A stretch of DNA of 44,900 bases, taken from NCBI GenBank assembly GCA_009885845.1, contig VFJW01000038.1:1-44900 (forward strand), given 5' to 3'. A program made the position numbers and the translations under genes. This stretch comes from Geobacter sp. Its GTDB lineage: Bacteria > Desulfobacterota > Desulfuromonadia > Geobacterales > Pseudopelobacteraceae. Shown here piece after piece: positions 43,974-44,900 of this stretch. The first letter of the stretch is position 1. Every line of letters begins with the position of its first letter. The notes beneath the pieces are model-generated. The model saw nothing but the letters and a program-made list of their open reading frames with translations, had not been told where the DNA came from and did no database searches.

Positions 43974-44753
43974 ATGCGCATTGACTACAGTGAACCAAAA
44001 AAATCATATAGCTCCCCTCAGGGGAATCAGAACCGTCCACGAAAGGAATCTTCCGGAGGTGGGCTGATTATTATCTGTTTCACCGGCATCCTCTGCCTCG
44101 GGATCGGTTTTGGCAGTGGCTGGATGCTTGGTCAGCGTTCTGCTAAACAAGGGTTTCAGGAAGCTATGAGACAACAAAGCCTTGAAAACTCACCGCAACA
44201 AACAAAAACCCCACCGGCGCTGCAGCAACCGGCGCCCCCTGCGCCACCTTCTGCAGCCATGCAATCATCGGCAGCACCTCAACCGGCAGCATCAGGTGGA
44301 GTACCATCAGCGGTCGACCAGCCGCTCAGTTTTTACAAAACACTCCCAAGCGGCCAAAAAAGTAATGTAATGGGCAGCGGCATTAATTCGAAAGAGGATA
44401 AGCCGGCAAAACAGCCGCTCCAGGCGGCCATGCCGATTAACATATCAAGGCCGGGCGTCGATAACGTGCAAAAGCAGCCTACCCCGTCACAACCGGCAAA
44501 ACCTGCTGCCTCTCGTCCGGACCCGAACGGTCTCACTGTGCAGGTCGCTTCATTCAGCCTCAAATCTGAAGCCGAAACACTTCGGGGGAAACTGGCTGCC
44601 AAGGGCTATAATGTAGCTATTTCAGAATCTCATTTAGGCGACAAAGGTACCTGGTATCGTGTCCGTGTTGGCAAACGCCTTGACCCGGATGCGGCAAAAG
44701 AACTGGCAGGAAAACTTGGCAAGGGAGCGATCGCAATCCCTGACAAGGATTGA
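43974..44753 (+). CDS. SPOR-domain membrane protein
   Basis: A 259-residue bitopic protein. A basic cytoplasmic start is followed by one membrane helix (about residues 30-50, GLIIICFTGILCLGIGFGSG), a long Pro/Gln/Ala-rich periplasmic linker (about 75-180), and a C-terminal SPOR domain beginning GLTVQVASFSLKSEAETLRGKLAAKG and ending near AKELAGKLG. SPOR domains bind denuded peptidoglycan at the septum, so it likely acts in cell division like FtsN or DedD. AGGCC is the only site before the ATG. It follows argS by 11 bases, close to ftsB. Confidence 0.88.
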   Translation: MRIDYSEPKKSYSSPQGNQNRPRKESSGGGLIIICFTGILCLGIGFGSGWMLGQRSAKQGFQEAMRQQSLENSPQQTKTPPALQQPAPPAPPSAAMQSSAAPQPAASGGVPSAVDQPLSFYKTLPSGQKSNVMGSGINSKEDKPAKQPLQAAMPINISRPGVDNVQKQPTPSQPAKPAASRPDPNGLTVQVASFSLKSEAETLRGKLAAKGYNVAISESHLGDKGTWYRVRVGKRLDPDAAKELAGKLGKGAIAIPDKD

Positions 44754-44801
44754 GATTCTTCCCTGATTATTATATTAATCATGGCGTGGCGAAAGTTTTT
44801 A

Positions 44802-44831
44802 TTGACAACATTCTTCTGCTCCTGCTATAAG
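44802..44831 (+). promoter_or_regulatory. sigma-70 promoter for initiator tRNA
   Basis: TTGACA (44802-44807) and TATAAG (44826-44831) are separated by 18 bases. The tRNA starts 17 bases after the -10 element, so the promoter is well placed. Confidence 0.75.
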
Positions 44832-44848
44832 TTCGTTTCACTTCTTGT

Positions 44849-44900
<52 letters not shown>

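Overview
The window reads as chromosome of a Gram-negative bacterium, most likely a Geobacter/Desulfuromonas-type member of the Desulfobacterota. This is an inference from gene order and content (rho-rpmE-thyX-DUF1385; ftsB, a small Cys-rich protein, argS, a SPOR protein; MsbA with Trm112; lipoproteins), not from a database match. Genes are densely packed, mostly on the + strand, often with ATGA or GTGA overlaps.

Region 1 (about 0.3-23 kb) is a cell-surface glycan locus. It opens with a Trm112-like zinc protein and an MsbA-type ABC exporter. It continues with glycosyltransferases of several folds (GT4, GT2, GT9-like, WaaE-like, GT11-like and a DPD-type retaining enzyme), three Gmd-family SDR paralogues, a C-methyltransferase-like protein, and a glycosyltransferase-methyltransferase fusion. 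It ends with a VirK/YbjX protein and a UDP-glucuronate 4-epimerase. Inside it (14.5-19.1 kb) lies a four-gene cassette: an AcsA-type acyl-adenylating enzyme, a stand-alone acyl carrier protein, an MBOAT membrane acyltransferase and a membrane-anchored SGNH-like protein. Its logic parallels DltA-DltC-DltB-DltD, but the activating enzyme comes from the acetyl-CoA synthetase family. This is the best candidate in the window for an undescribed system: ACP-dependent O-acylation of the glycan made by the surrounding genes.

Region 2 (23-30.9 kb) is mainly housekeeping: a lipid/diacylglycerol kinase-like protein, TcdA, Rho, ribosomal protein L31, ThyX, a DUF1385 membrane protein, an RluA-family pseudouridine synthase, a YdfG-like dehydrogenase, and an RRM protein with a long basic low-complexity tail.

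Region 3 (31-38.5 kb) is mixed in strand. The minus strand has a DUF3800 protein, a transglutaminase-like protein, an RlmI-type rRNA methyltransferase, and a two-gene lipoprotein operon (LysM/polysaccharide deacetylase, then TPR lipoprotein). The plus strand has a LysE exporter and a class III cyclase with an N-terminal triple repeat resembling the MshEN cyclic-di-GMP-binding motif.

Region 4 (38.5-44.9 kb) holds rsmI, UDP-glucose dehydrogenase and UDP-xylose synthase (supplying UDP-GlcA and UDP-xylose, probably to the same envelope glycans), then ftsB, a Cys-rich small protein, argS, a SPOR protein, and the 5' part of an initiator tRNA-Met behind a strong promoter. No CRISPR array, intact insertion sequence or prophage is visible. 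Several palindromic REP/BIME-like intergenic elements are present.
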